From assembly GCA_022843225.1 (NCBI GenBank), contig JALHOC010000002.1, positions 62,001 to 126,000 of the forward strand: 64,000 bases of DNA. Direction: 5' to 3'. Below the pieces are notes generated by a model that was given only the letters and a program-made list of their open reading frames with translations, ran no database searches and was not told where the DNA came from. The translations under genes and the position numbers were made by a program. Source of the DNA: Hyphomonadaceae bacterium (lineage in GTDB: Bacteria > Pseudomonadota > Alphaproteobacteria > Caulobacterales > Aquidulcibacteraceae). Below, in pieces: positions 28,033 to 36,594 of the stretch (its first letter is position 1; each line of letters opens with the position of its first letter).

Positions 28033-28785
28033 ATGGTGTTGCTTGCACGTTCCTCGACGAAAGCCTTCATCGCGCCGCCAAAGCCGTGCGCAGTCAGCGT
28101 TGCTATCGTTGAACGCTGCGTCGAGGTGTCTTTGGGCGCCACAATAGTCACGGCTCTGCCGGAAGGCGCGGCGTGGATCGAAGCAGGGCGCGCACTCGTG
28201 GTCGCTGATTTGCACTTCGAAAAGGGATCGGCGTTCGCGCGTGGCGGCCAGATGTTGCCGCCGTACGATACGCGCGCGACGCTCGAACGCCTTGCCGCTT
28301 TGATCGATCAGCACGAACCCGACATCGTTGTGTCGCTTGGCGATGCGTTCCACGATGGCGGCGGTCCAGCGCGCATGGGGGAGAACGAGCGCGTCTTGCT
28401 GCGCGCCTTAGTCGCGAGCAGCGATTGGATTTGGATCGAAGGCAACCACGAGGGCAAGTCCGCTGAAACTTTGGGCGGAATCGCGCGCGAAACCCTGCAG
28501 CTTGGCGCTTTGACGCTGCGCCACGAGCCTACGGGCGCCGTCAATGAGATTGCTGGCCACTTGCATCCATGCGTCAAGATTGCGGGGCGAGGCAGAAGCG
28601 TGCGGCGGCGCTGCTTTGCCTATGACGGCGCGCGTATGGTGCTGCCGGCGTTCGGCGCGTTTACCGGCGGCCTCAATATTTGTGACGCCGCTTTCGAGTC
28701 GGTGTTTCCCGATGGCGCCATGGCGCTTGCGCTGGGCAAGGATCGAGTGGCGCCGATCGCGGCGGGTAGGCTCATAGCCGATTGA
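28033..28785 (+). CDS. pdeM: Ligase-associated DNA damage response endonuclease PdeM (start uncertain)
   Basis: ALVVADLHFEKGSAFARGGQMLPPYDTRATLERL, GDAFHDGG, GNHEG, GHLHPCV metallophosphatase motifs. Confidence 0.85.
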   Translation: MVLLARSSTKAFIAPPKPCAVSVAIVERCVEVSLGATIVTALPEGAAWIEAGRALVVADLHFEKGSAFARGGQMLPPYDTRATLERLAALIDQHEPDIVVSLGDAFHDGGGPARMGENERVLLRALVASSDWIWIEGNHEGKSAETLGGIARETLQLGALTLRHEPTGAVNEIAGHLHPCVKIAGRGRSVRRRCFAYDGARMVLPAFGAFTGGLNICDAAFESVFPDGAMALALGKDRVAPIAAGRLIAD

Positions 28786-29278
28786 GTACGTTCGCCAAGG
28801 GAATAATCAGACAAATGATCATCGCGCCTCCGGTCAATACCTGGCGTAGCACCGGGTACCAGGCTGGCGCGCCAGCGTCGCTTGCGCTGCGCTGATCCCA
28901 GAGCTGTTGTAGCGCGAACAAGCCTGCAAACGCCGCTTCCATGGCCAGCGCGCCCGGCCAGACGATGATCAACAGCGCCAGCGTCCATCCCGCTAAAGTG
29001 GGCATCGCGCTGAACACCAGCCGCACCCCGTTTGGCGCTTCTGGCGCGCGCATGAGTTCGAAGCCACAACGCACGCCGCCGAGAAACGAGAGCAATATCG
29101 CGGCGTAAAGCGCGAAGCTCACGCCGCCGAGATGGGCTGTGCCTTCGTGGCGCGATAGCGAGACTAGAGCCGACACTGCGAGCGGGGCGAGGCCCAGGAA
29201 CCCCAGCCGTATCGCGATGCGCGGCATCAAAGGCGGCGGCGTACTCACGACCGGCGGAATAACACCGACGCCAACCAA
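28772..29278 (-). CDS. DUF3429-like membrane protein
   Basis: LGFLGLAPLAVSALVSL...FALYAAILLSFLGGVRCGFELMR. Confidence 0.65.
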   Translation of the reverse strand: MVGVGVIPPVVSTPPPLMPRIAIRLGFLGLAPLAVSALVSLSRHEGTAHLGGVSFALYAAILLSFLGGVRCGFELMRAPEAPNGVRLVFSAMPTLAGWTLALLIIVWPGALAMEAAFAGLFALQQLWDQRSASDAGAPAWYPVLRQVLTGGAMIICLIIPLANVLNRL

Positions 29279-30030
29279 CCTGCGCTGAGCGCCAACAACA
29301 CCGTGACAATGCCGTACCAGAACGAGGCATGGGTCGCGAGGTCGTGAATGGTGCGCTCGATGCCCACGCGCGCGATGTTGATTGGCACGCGCTGCGTCGA
29401 GATGAGGCGACCGTCGCGGAAAAGATATGTGTCGGCGTAGTATTCCGCGATCGGCGCATTGGCGGGAAGGCGCACGACGGCGCGGAATAGGCCGCCCTGA
29501 TACAAAGTGAGCCCGCCGCGGCGATCGGGAGACGCGCGGCCCGCATATTCTTGGTAGAGGCCCTGCGCGCGGCGTAAACGAACCAGCGCGTTGCGGTAGC
29601 CGGCAGGATCGGCGCCGGCGGGGATTTCACTATCGAGCCGCGCGCTGGCGGCCGCATCGAGGCGATAGCGCCAGATCGATTGCGCGCTGGCGATCTGACG
29701 CAATGGGCGGTTGCTGAGCACGGCAAAGAAAGAGGGTGTCTCACGGAAACGCACCGGCGCGGTGTTGACCCAGAGGCCGAACACGCGCCTCTTGCGCATC
29801 ACGGTGGCGTCCTCGGTAGGGCCGCGCACGACGACGACGATATCGCCCCGACCGCGCCGGTCCGGGTTCACGCCGAACACCGTGACATAAGAACCCCGAT
29901 AGTCAGAACTCACGGTGATCCGCTCTTCAGCCACCGCAGCCGGCAAATTGGATGCGACATCGGCGGCGGGTTGCGCCAAGGCCGGCGTAGAAAGCATGGC
30001 GAATGCGAGGGCGGCGAGTGCGCGTTTCAC
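29245..30030 (-). CDS. TIGR02186-like membrane protein associated with TauE/SafE exporters
   Basis: VKRALAALAFAMLSTPALAQ signal; EERITVSSDYRGSYVTVFGV; C-terminal TM; GTG start at 30030 overlaps the upstream stop. Confidence 0.75.
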   Translation of the reverse strand: MKRALAALAFAMLSTPALAQPAADVASNLPAAVAEERITVSSDYRGSYVTVFGVNPDRRGRGDIVVVVRGPTEDATVMRKRRVFGLWVNTAPVRFRETPSFFAVLSNRPLRQIASAQSIWRYRLDAAASARLDSEIPAGADPAGYRNALVRLRRAQGLYQEYAGRASPDRRGGLTLYQGGLFRAVVRLPANAPIAEYYADTYLFRDGRLISTQRVPINIARVGIERTIHDLATHASFWYGIVTVLLALSAGWLASVLFRRS

Positions 30031-30941
30031 CACAAACCTCCGCCGAGGACATAGGTTTCCGGCGGTGTGACCACGAGGTCCCACAGAAACTTGGTGCTGG
30101 CGATCACCAGCACGATGCCAAGAATAGCGCGGATGTGCTCGTTCTTGAGTCCGGCGCCAAGCCTCGCGCCGAGCTGCGCGCCAATAACGCCGCCCAGCAT
30201 CAAGAGCGCCGCCAAGACGAGGTCCACGGTTTGCGTGGCCGTCGATTGCAGCACCACCACGAGCGACGAGACAATCAAGACTTGGAATAATGACGTGCCG
30301 ACCACCACGTTGGTGGGCATTCGCAAAAGATAGATCATTGCCGGAATCAGAATGAAACCGCCGCCAACCCCCATGATGGCGGCGAGCACGCCGACAGCGA
30401 AGCCCAAGAACAATGGCGGCAGGACGCTGATATGCAATCCTGAGCGCGGGAACCGCATCCGAAAGGGCAGGTTGTGCGCAATACCTCGAATAGGTCGGCG
30501 AAAGATCGTCACGCTGCCTGCCTTGCGCCCGCGCATGACGGCGAGGCTCTCCGATAGCATGAGGCCGCCTACGCCCGCCAACAACACCAGGTACAAAAGC
30601 GAGATAATCAGATCGAGTTGTCCAAGCCGCAGTAAGCGCTCGAACAGCCACACGCCGGAGGCGCTGCCCAGGATGCCGCCAATCGAGAGCAACATGCCCA
30701 TGCGCCAATCCACGGCCTTGCGGCGGGTTTGCGTCATGATGCCAGAGAACGAGGTCGCCGCGATCTGGCTCGCCCCTGTCGCCACCGCGACCGGCGCTGG
30801 CACGCCAAGAAAGATCAGCGATGGCGTCATGATGAAGCCGCCGCCGACGCCCACCAGCCCCGACACGAAACCGACACCGCCACTGACCAACAGGACCAGC
30901 AGCACGTTCACCGGCATTTCGGCGATCGGCAAATAAATCAA
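30027..30941 (-). CDS. TauE/SafE (TSUP) family membrane transporter
   Basis: GGVGFVSGLVGVGGGFIMTPSLIFLGVPAPVAVATG and the second-half repeat VGVLAAIMGVGGGFILIPAMIYLL. Confidence 0.9.
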   Translation of the reverse strand: MIYLPIAEMPVNVLLVLLVSGGVGFVSGLVGVGGGFIMTPSLIFLGVPAPVAVATGASQIAATSFSGIMTQTRRKAVDWRMGMLLSIGGILGSASGVWLFERLLRLGQLDLIISLLYLVLLAGVGGLMLSESLAVMRGRKAGSVTIFRRPIRGIAHNLPFRMRFPRSGLHISVLPPLFLGFAVGVLAAIMGVGGGFILIPAMIYLLRMPTNVVVGTSLFQVLIVSSLVVVLQSTATQTVDLVLAALLMLGGVIGAQLGARLGAGLKNEHIRAILGIVLVIASTKFLWDLVVTPPETYVLGGGLW

Positions 30942-31055
30942 TTGTCCAGCTCTGAACGGAGACGCGAGCGCGCCGTGCTCGTCTTCCTTATGGGCGCCGC
31001 TTCGACCAAGAGCAACCGCGACATCGCGGTGTTTTGCGTTTGATTTTTGCGGGCT

Positions 31056-34000
31056 TCAGGTCCCAGAGCGGACGGCCCAGGGGCGTGGGCCGAACTCGCC
31101 ATTGGCCACCGCGCTCGCCGCCCGTGGACGAAACGCCTGCGAGCGCGCCCGCGCCTGCTCGATCTGGGCCTGGGAGAGTTGCGCTTCCACTGCCAACGCC
31201 CGCGCCGCTGCGTCCTGATCGCCTTGGCGGGCGGCGACCTGAAACCAGAACAGCGCCTCTGTCGCGCTGGCGGTCACGCCCCGGCCTTGCTGATAGAGAA
31301 CGCCCAGATTGAACTGGCTGTCAGCGACGCCGAGTTCGGCGGCTTGGCGGAACCAGCGGAAGGCTGCCGCCTCGTCCAGGGGCGCGCCTTCGCCTCGCGC
31401 AAAATAGACGCCGAGATCGTGCATCGCACGCCGATTGCCAGAAGCGGCGGCGCGTTCGGTCCATTGCCGCGCAATGGTAAGATCGGCGGGCACGCCTTCG
31501 CCACGCTCGTACAACTTCGCCAGCCGGTATTGCGCCATGGCGAAGCCGCGATCGGCGGCTGTGCGAAGCAGCGTCACGCCCTCTTGCGTGCGCGCAGCCG
31601 CCAGCCGCTGCAGCGCGAGTTCATACTGCGCGGTGAGGTTGCCCGTTTGGGCGGCTTGCTCAAGCGAAGCGTTGCGCGGCGCCAATGGCCCCGCGATTGC
31701 GGCGGGTTGCGTTTCGCCGCCCACCGCCGCGATCGGAGTTTCACCAGCGACCGTCTCGCCCTCTGGCGCGGTTTCCGGCGCGGGCAGGGCTGCCGCAGGC
31801 GAGGCCTGCGGCGCGACCGGCGTAGGCGCTGGCTGCGACGCCGCTCCGGCTTCGGAATCGGATGCGCGCTCCGAGAAGTAGCGCGCACCACCGATGGCTG
31901 CGAGCGCGGCGATGCTTGCCGCGCCCCACACAATGATGCGGCTCGATCCGCGCAGGGAGAGCCGTGGCGCTGGTTTGGATTCCCCAGCCGCCGCCCGCTG
32001 TGGCGACGATTGCATTTGCGCTTGCGCGGCTTTGCGGGCCTTGGCGAGATAATCATGACCGGTGGCGGCAGGCGCTTCAGCAGTCAGGCCGAGCGGCTCG
32101 TCCGGCGCCGCGACAGGCATTGCCTCGCGCGGGGCCAGCGGCACGTCGACGTTGGCGTTTGCGGTCGGGGTCCAGAATTCGTCGAACTCCTCCGGCGGGG
32201 GCGGCGGCAATTCGGAGTCGGCCTCAATCGCGAAGGCATCTTGAGTTGGCTCAAAGTCCTCTGCGACCAGATCCTCCGCCTCGGGCAAAGGCGGCGGCGT
32301 CCAGTCCGCGGGTGCGCGCGTTTCTACGGGCGTCCCATCTTCGAAGATCGAGGCGCTTGCGTCATCAACGACATGCTCCTCTTCATGGAAATAGATGTCG
32401 TCATCTTGTGGCGTCGCCGCCGGCGGCGTCAGCGGGCCCGCACGCAGCGGGCGCGCGGCGTCCATCGGCGACACATACCCTTCGTTGAAGTCCACGAAGT
32501 CTTCGCTGCGCCGCGTTGGTGTTGGAATGACATCGGCGGTGTTGGCGCCAGCATTATGTTCGTGCTCGTAGCGATCGAGCTTGGTCGCCACGCTCGAAAC
32601 GGCCTTCTGAACCGGCGCGATCGCGTCAGCGGAATTGCGCTCCACTTCCGCCAGGCGCTCCATGATCGAGCTGATGGCTTCGGCGACGCGCGCGCTCGCG
32701 CGCTCTTCGCTGTCGAGCATGCGCTCGCCCAACTCGCGCGAGAATGTCTCCTGGCGCTGATTGAAGCGATCGGCCATGCGCGCGACTTGCTCGCCGACTT
32801 GTTCGATCGCTTGCGCGCTACGGTTTTCCACCGCGCCGACGCGCTCTTCCAGGCGCTCCGACAAGCGCCCGACCTCGATGCCCATCCGGTCGAACGCGGC
32901 GGCTTCGCGGCGCTCGATCTCATCGAAGCGCGCTTCCAGCGTCGATCCCATGCGCGAGAGCTCTTCGCGCACAGCTGACGCGGCGGCGTCATCGTTGCGG
33001 GCTTCCACGGCGCGCAAGCGCTTGTCGACGGATTCCGACATGCGCCGGATTTCAAGTGAGATCGCTTCTATGGTTTGCGCTTGCCGGCGCTCGGCGGCGG
33101 CTAAGCGGCGATTGACATCGGTCAGCGCGCCTTCAAGTTCGCCGCCCGCGCCGCCTTCAAGCGCTGCTTGCAGCTGGCCCGCCAGCTCGGCGCGCGCCTC
33201 GCCAACCATTTGATGCACCGACTGCGCCATGCCGTCGAGCCGTTGTTCCAGCATCGCGCGCACCGCTTCGCCTTCGATCGCGGCGCCGCCTTGCTCGACG
33301 CGCGCGCCGAGCGAGGACACGGTTTCTTCCAACGTGCGAATGGCCGTTGTGGCGGTGTTCTCGGTTTCGGCGATACGCGCGCTGAGGCGCTGCAACGCGG
33401 TGTCGAGGTTTTTGACCGCGCCATCGACTTCGCTGATCTTGCCGCCCTCGACGCTGGCGAGGCGGCGCTCGAATGCGGCGAGCGCTTCGGCAACGGGGCT
33501 AGTTTCCGTATTGCCTTCAAGCGCGGCCAGCCGCTCGGCGATGTCTTGTTGCTGGTAGCGCAGGTCGCTGACATCGACCGCGCCCGAGGCGCCGGCTAAA
33601 TCCTCGACCTGCTTCACGCGCGCCGCGAGCGTCAATTGCGCATTGCGCAGGTCCGCGATCGCCGCGCCCGCGGCTTGGCGCAAGCCAGCTGTGGTTTCGC
33701 GCGCGCCGTGCTCGGCCCGCTCGATGCGCTTGATCAGCTCGTCATGCTCGCTGCGCAACTGCTCGACAAAGCCAACGCGTTTGGCGATCTCGCTTTCGAG
33801 GCGCACCACTTCTTCGAGCAAGGCTTCGCGCGTACCACGCGTTTCCGTGCTCGTCTCGGAGCGCACTTCCTCGATAGCGTCGGCCACCGCGCGCCGGGTC
33901 GACTGCTCGCTTTCGGCCAAGCGTTCGCTCATGGCTTCTTGCAGGCGGCGCAATTCCTGCACCGCGTCAGCGGAGGCTTCGGCGGCTTGACGCGCGGCTT

Positions 34001-34646
34001 CCTCGGCCACGGTGCGCGCGGCGCGCAGAGTTTCCGCGAGCGCTTCGTCGCGGTTTTCTAGCTCGCTTGTCAGGAACGAGGCGGCGGCCTCCGCGCGGCG
34101 CGCGATTTCCTCCGCGACAACGACTTGAGTTTCTAGCCGCTCCTTCGCGTCATCGAGCGAGCGCCGGCTTTCGACGACTTCATGCTCTGCGCGCTCGAGT
34201 TTGCCGCTAAGGGTGTCGCCGGCAATGCGGAAATGCTCAAGTGCGTCGGCGATGCGCTCCGACGTTTCAGTGGAGACGGCTTCGGCTTCCTCGACGCGCG
34301 CCGCGAGCCCAAGTAAGGAGCGATCAATCGTGGAGACCGCGCGATCCAGTCCGGTGACGGCCAATTGTGTCCGCCGCTCGATCGATTCCAAACGTTGCGC
34401 CAAGCGTGCGGGATCGGCGCCGCGCGCGCTCGGCTGCGCGATCGACCAATCTTCCATGTCGTCGAGTTCAATTTGCGTCAGACCGTAGCGCCGCGCGCGT
34501 GATGGTGCGGGCTGCGCGCTGGCCCGCTGGTTGGCGAGCGCTTGGTTCAGATATTCGCCCAGGCTCATGCCTTGGCGCGCCGCCGCTTCGCGCGCGGCCT
34601 CACGCACTTTTGGGTCGATGCCCTTCCAATTCTGCGCGCTACTCAT
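31056..34646 (-). CDS. PodJ-like polar localisation protein: long coiled coil, one TM, Sel1 repeats
   Basis: N-term WKGIDPKVREAAREAAARQGMSLGEYLNQAL; about 600 aa coiled coil; TM IIVWGAASIAALAAIGGARYF; Sel1 units such as YRLAKLYERGEGVPADLTIARQWTERAA. Confidence 0.82.
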   Translation of the reverse strand: MSSAQNWKGIDPKVREAAREAAARQGMSLGEYLNQALANQRASAQPAPSRARRYGLTQIELDDMEDWSIAQPSARGADPARLAQRLESIERRTQLAVTGLDRAVSTIDRSLLGLAARVEEAEAVSTETSERIADALEHFRIAGDTLSGKLERAEHEVVESRRSLDDAKERLETQVVVAEEIARRAEAAASFLTSELENRDEALAETLRAARTVAEEAARQAAEASADAVQELRRLQEAMSERLAESEQSTRRAVADAIEEVRSETSTETRGTREALLEEVVRLESEIAKRVGFVEQLRSEHDELIKRIERAEHGARETTAGLRQAAGAAIADLRNAQLTLAARVKQVEDLAGASGAVDVSDLRYQQQDIAERLAALEGNTETSPVAEALAAFERRLASVEGGKISEVDGAVKNLDTALQRLSARIAETENTATTAIRTLEETVSSLGARVEQGGAAIEGEAVRAMLEQRLDGMAQSVHQMVGEARAELAGQLQAALEGGAGGELEGALTDVNRRLAAAERRQAQTIEAISLEIRRMSESVDKRLRAVEARNDDAAASAVREELSRMGSTLEARFDEIERREAAAFDRMGIEVGRLSERLEERVGAVENRSAQAIEQVGEQVARMADRFNQRQETFSRELGERMLDSEERASARVAEAISSIMERLAEVERNSADAIAPVQKAVSSVATKLDRYEHEHNAGANTADVIPTPTRRSEDFVDFNEGYVSPMDAARPLRAGPLTPPAATPQDDDIYFHEEEHVVDDASASIFEDGTPVETRAPADWTPPPLPEAEDLVAEDFEPTQDAFAIEADSELPPPPPEEFDEFWTPTANANVDVPLAPREAMPVAAPDEPLGLTAEAPAATGHDYLAKARKAAQAQMQSSPQRAAAGESKPAPRLSLRGSSRIIVWGAASIAALAAIGGARYFSERASDSEAGAASQPAPTPVAPQASPAAALPAPETAPEGETVAGETPIAAVGGETQPAAIAGPLAPRNASLEQAAQTGNLTAQYELALQRLAAARTQEGVTLLRTAADRGFAMAQYRLAKLYERGEGVPADLTIARQWTERAAASGNRRAMHDLGVYFARGEGAPLDEAAAFRWFRQAAELGVADSQFNLGVLYQQGRGVTASATEALFWFQVAARQGDQDAAARALAVEAQLSQAQIEQARARSQAFRPRAASAVANGEFGPRPWAVRSGT

Positions 34647-34794
34647 ACTGCCCTCGCGTGTGACGCTTTCCGGCGCCGACGCCCAACCCCTGGCGGCGAT
34701 TTCGCTGAGAATCGAGAATCGCCCACTCTTTTGCAGTGTCGATCAAAGTCGCCGCTGTGTTAATGGGGCGTGAAGTTATGAACGGGTGTAAACC

Positions 34795-35970
34795 ATGAGC
34801 AACGCACCGCGACTTTTCGGGCCCGAAACACAAGGCGGTATTTATTTGCGCGGCGTCGGCGGCGCCAAGCCCGAGATACCCACAAGCTTCGATGGTCTCG
34901 AAGCGAGGGCGAAACAAGTTATGTCGGCGGAAGCCTACGCTTACATCGCGGGCGGGGCAGGGCTCGAAACCGCGATGGACGCCAATCGCGCGGCCTTCGC
35001 GCGCCACCCGATCGCGCCGCGCATGTTGGGCGGCGCGGGCGCGCGCGATCTCACAACCGAACTATTCGGCGCAACCGCCGCCGCGCCGATGTTCACCTGT
35101 CCGATTGGCGTGCTCGAAATGGCGTATGGCGAGGGCGATCTCGCGGTCGCGCGCGCGGCTTCGCGTCTTGGCGTCCCGATGATGATTTCGAGCCAGGCGT
35201 CGTATCCGATGGAAGAGATCGCAAAAGCCAATGGCGACGGCGCGCGTTTCTATCAACTCTATTGGGGCAAGTCCGACGCGCTCGCCGAGAGCTTTGTGAA
35301 GCGGGCGGAGGCGATCGGCTGCACGGCGATCGTCATTACGCTCGACACCACCATTCTCGGCTGGCGTCCGCGCGATCTTGATCTCGGTTATCTGCCGTTT
35401 CTGAAGTCCAAGGGCATCGCCCAATACACGTCCGACCCGGTGTTTCGCGGCATGCTGGCGCAGCCGCCGGAGGAAAATCCGCTCGCAGCCGCCGTGCAGT
35501 TCACCCAGATATTCTCCGACCCCGCACTCGATTGGGTGCGCATCGCCAAGATCAGATCGTGGACGAAACTTCCGGTCATTCTCAAGGGCATCATGCGCCC
35601 CGACGACGCCGCGCGGGCTGTGAGCGAAGGCTATGACGGCATCCTGGTGTCCAACCATGGCGGCCGCCAGGTCGATGGCGGCATCGGCGCGCTGGACGCG
35701 TTGCCGAGCGTGGTCGCCGCCGCAGATGGTCGCATCCCCGTCATGCTCGATAGCGGTATCCGGTGCGGCGCCGACATCTTCAAGGCGCTGGCTCTGGGGG
35801 CTTCCGCGGTCGGGATCGGCCGACCGTACGTTTACGGGCTCGCGCTCGGCGGCGAAGTCGGCGCGCATGCGGTTCTTGAATACCTCATCGCCGAACTGGA
35901 CATCTGCATGGCGCTCAATGGACGCCGGACTCCGAGCGAAATCTCGCGCGAAGACATCGTCCAAACATGA
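34795..35970 (+). CDS. FMN-dependent alpha-hydroxy-acid oxidising protein
   Basis: AYAYIAGGAGLE, SNHGGRQVDGGIGALDALPSV, DSGIRCGADIFKALALGA. Confidence 0.92.
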   Translation: MSNAPRLFGPETQGGIYLRGVGGAKPEIPTSFDGLEARAKQVMSAEAYAYIAGGAGLETAMDANRAAFARHPIAPRMLGGAGARDLTTELFGATAAAPMFTCPIGVLEMAYGEGDLAVARAASRLGVPMMISSQASYPMEEIAKANGDGARFYQLYWGKSDALAESFVKRAEAIGCTAIVITLDTTILGWRPRDLDLGYLPFLKSKGIAQYTSDPVFRGMLAQPPEENPLAAAVQFTQIFSDPALDWVRIAKIRSWTKLPVILKGIMRPDDAARAVSEGYDGILVSNHGGRQVDGGIGALDALPSVVAAADGRIPVMLDSGIRCGADIFKALALGASAVGIGRPYVYGLALGGEVGAHAVLEYLIAELDICMALNGRRTPSEISREDIVQT

Positions 35971-35977
35971 CGGAAGC

Positions 35978-36004
35978 GTCAACTTGGGTTGACCTGAACG
36001 TAAA
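35978..36004. promoter_or_regulatory. Candidate operator: GTCAAC-TTGG-GTTGAC palindrome overlapping TTGACCTGAACGTAAA
   Basis: Perfect 6-bp inverted repeat 35978-35993 plus TTGAC-N6-GTAAA motif just upstream of the MerR gene. Confidence 0.45.
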
Positions 36005-36049
36005 CGTAAGCTAGGCGTGCTCCCATAAGAACAACAGTGGGAGTCGCTG

Positions 36050-36496
36050 ATGTCGCAGGATCGCACCTACACCATCTCGCAATTGGCTCGGGAGTTCGGG
36101 GTCACCCCGCGCGCGCTCCGGTTTTACGAAGACAAGGGCCTGCTGGAGCCGCGGCGCGACGGCATGAACCGGGTCTATTCGCATCGTGATCGCGCCAAGC
36201 TGCAGTTGATCGTGCGCGGCAAGCGCGTCGGGCTGTCGCTGCTGGAAATCAAAGAGATACTCGATCTCTACAAGGTCGATCAGCGCGCGCAGGCGCAGAC
36301 GGCGCTGAAGCGCTTTAAGGCGCGCATCGCCGCGCTCGAAGAGCAGCGCAAGGATGTCGACGCCGCCATCGAGGCGCTGCACGGCGGCATCAAGCAGCTA
36401 GAGAGCTTCTTAGAAAAGCCTGCCGCGCCCGCTGCCATGGGTGCGGCGCGCGCTTTCGAACGCGAAGCCAAGAAGCGCTTGCAAGAAGCACACTAG
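36050..36496 (+). CDS. MerR family regulator (fatty-/amino-acid catabolism type)
   Basis: YTISQLAREFGVTPRALRFYEDKGLLEPRRDGMNRVYSHRDRAKLQLI. Confidence 0.93.
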   Translation: MSQDRTYTISQLAREFGVTPRALRFYEDKGLLEPRRDGMNRVYSHRDRAKLQLIVRGKRVGLSLLEIKEILDLYKVDQRAQAQTALKRFKARIAALEEQRKDVDAAIEALHGGIKQLESFLEKPAAPAAMGAARAFEREAKKRLQEAH

Positions 36497-36518
36497 CGGC
36501 AAGCGGCGCTCGGGAGTA

Positions 36519-36581
36519 GGCAGTCCGCTGGCGGCTGTCGCTTACAGTTCCGATCGCCAAGTGCCGACAGCCGACTGCCGA
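36519..36581. repeat. Imperfect inverted repeat GGCAGTC..GGCTGTCG / CCGACAGCCGACTGCC
   Basis: Arms in the MerR/acyl-CoA dehydrogenase spacer. Confidence 0.5.
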
Positions 36582-36594
36582 AGTGGAGCAGACG

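Noticed and set aside
30352-30936. Plus-strand ORF of 194 aa
   Set aside because: Antisense shadow of the TauE/SafE gene; composition (Pro/Arg/Met rich) typical of high-GC antisense ORFs.
31047-32978. Plus-strand ORF of 643 aa
   Set aside because: Fully antisense to the PodJ-like gene; low-complexity Arg/Leu/Gly translation, no domain resemblance.
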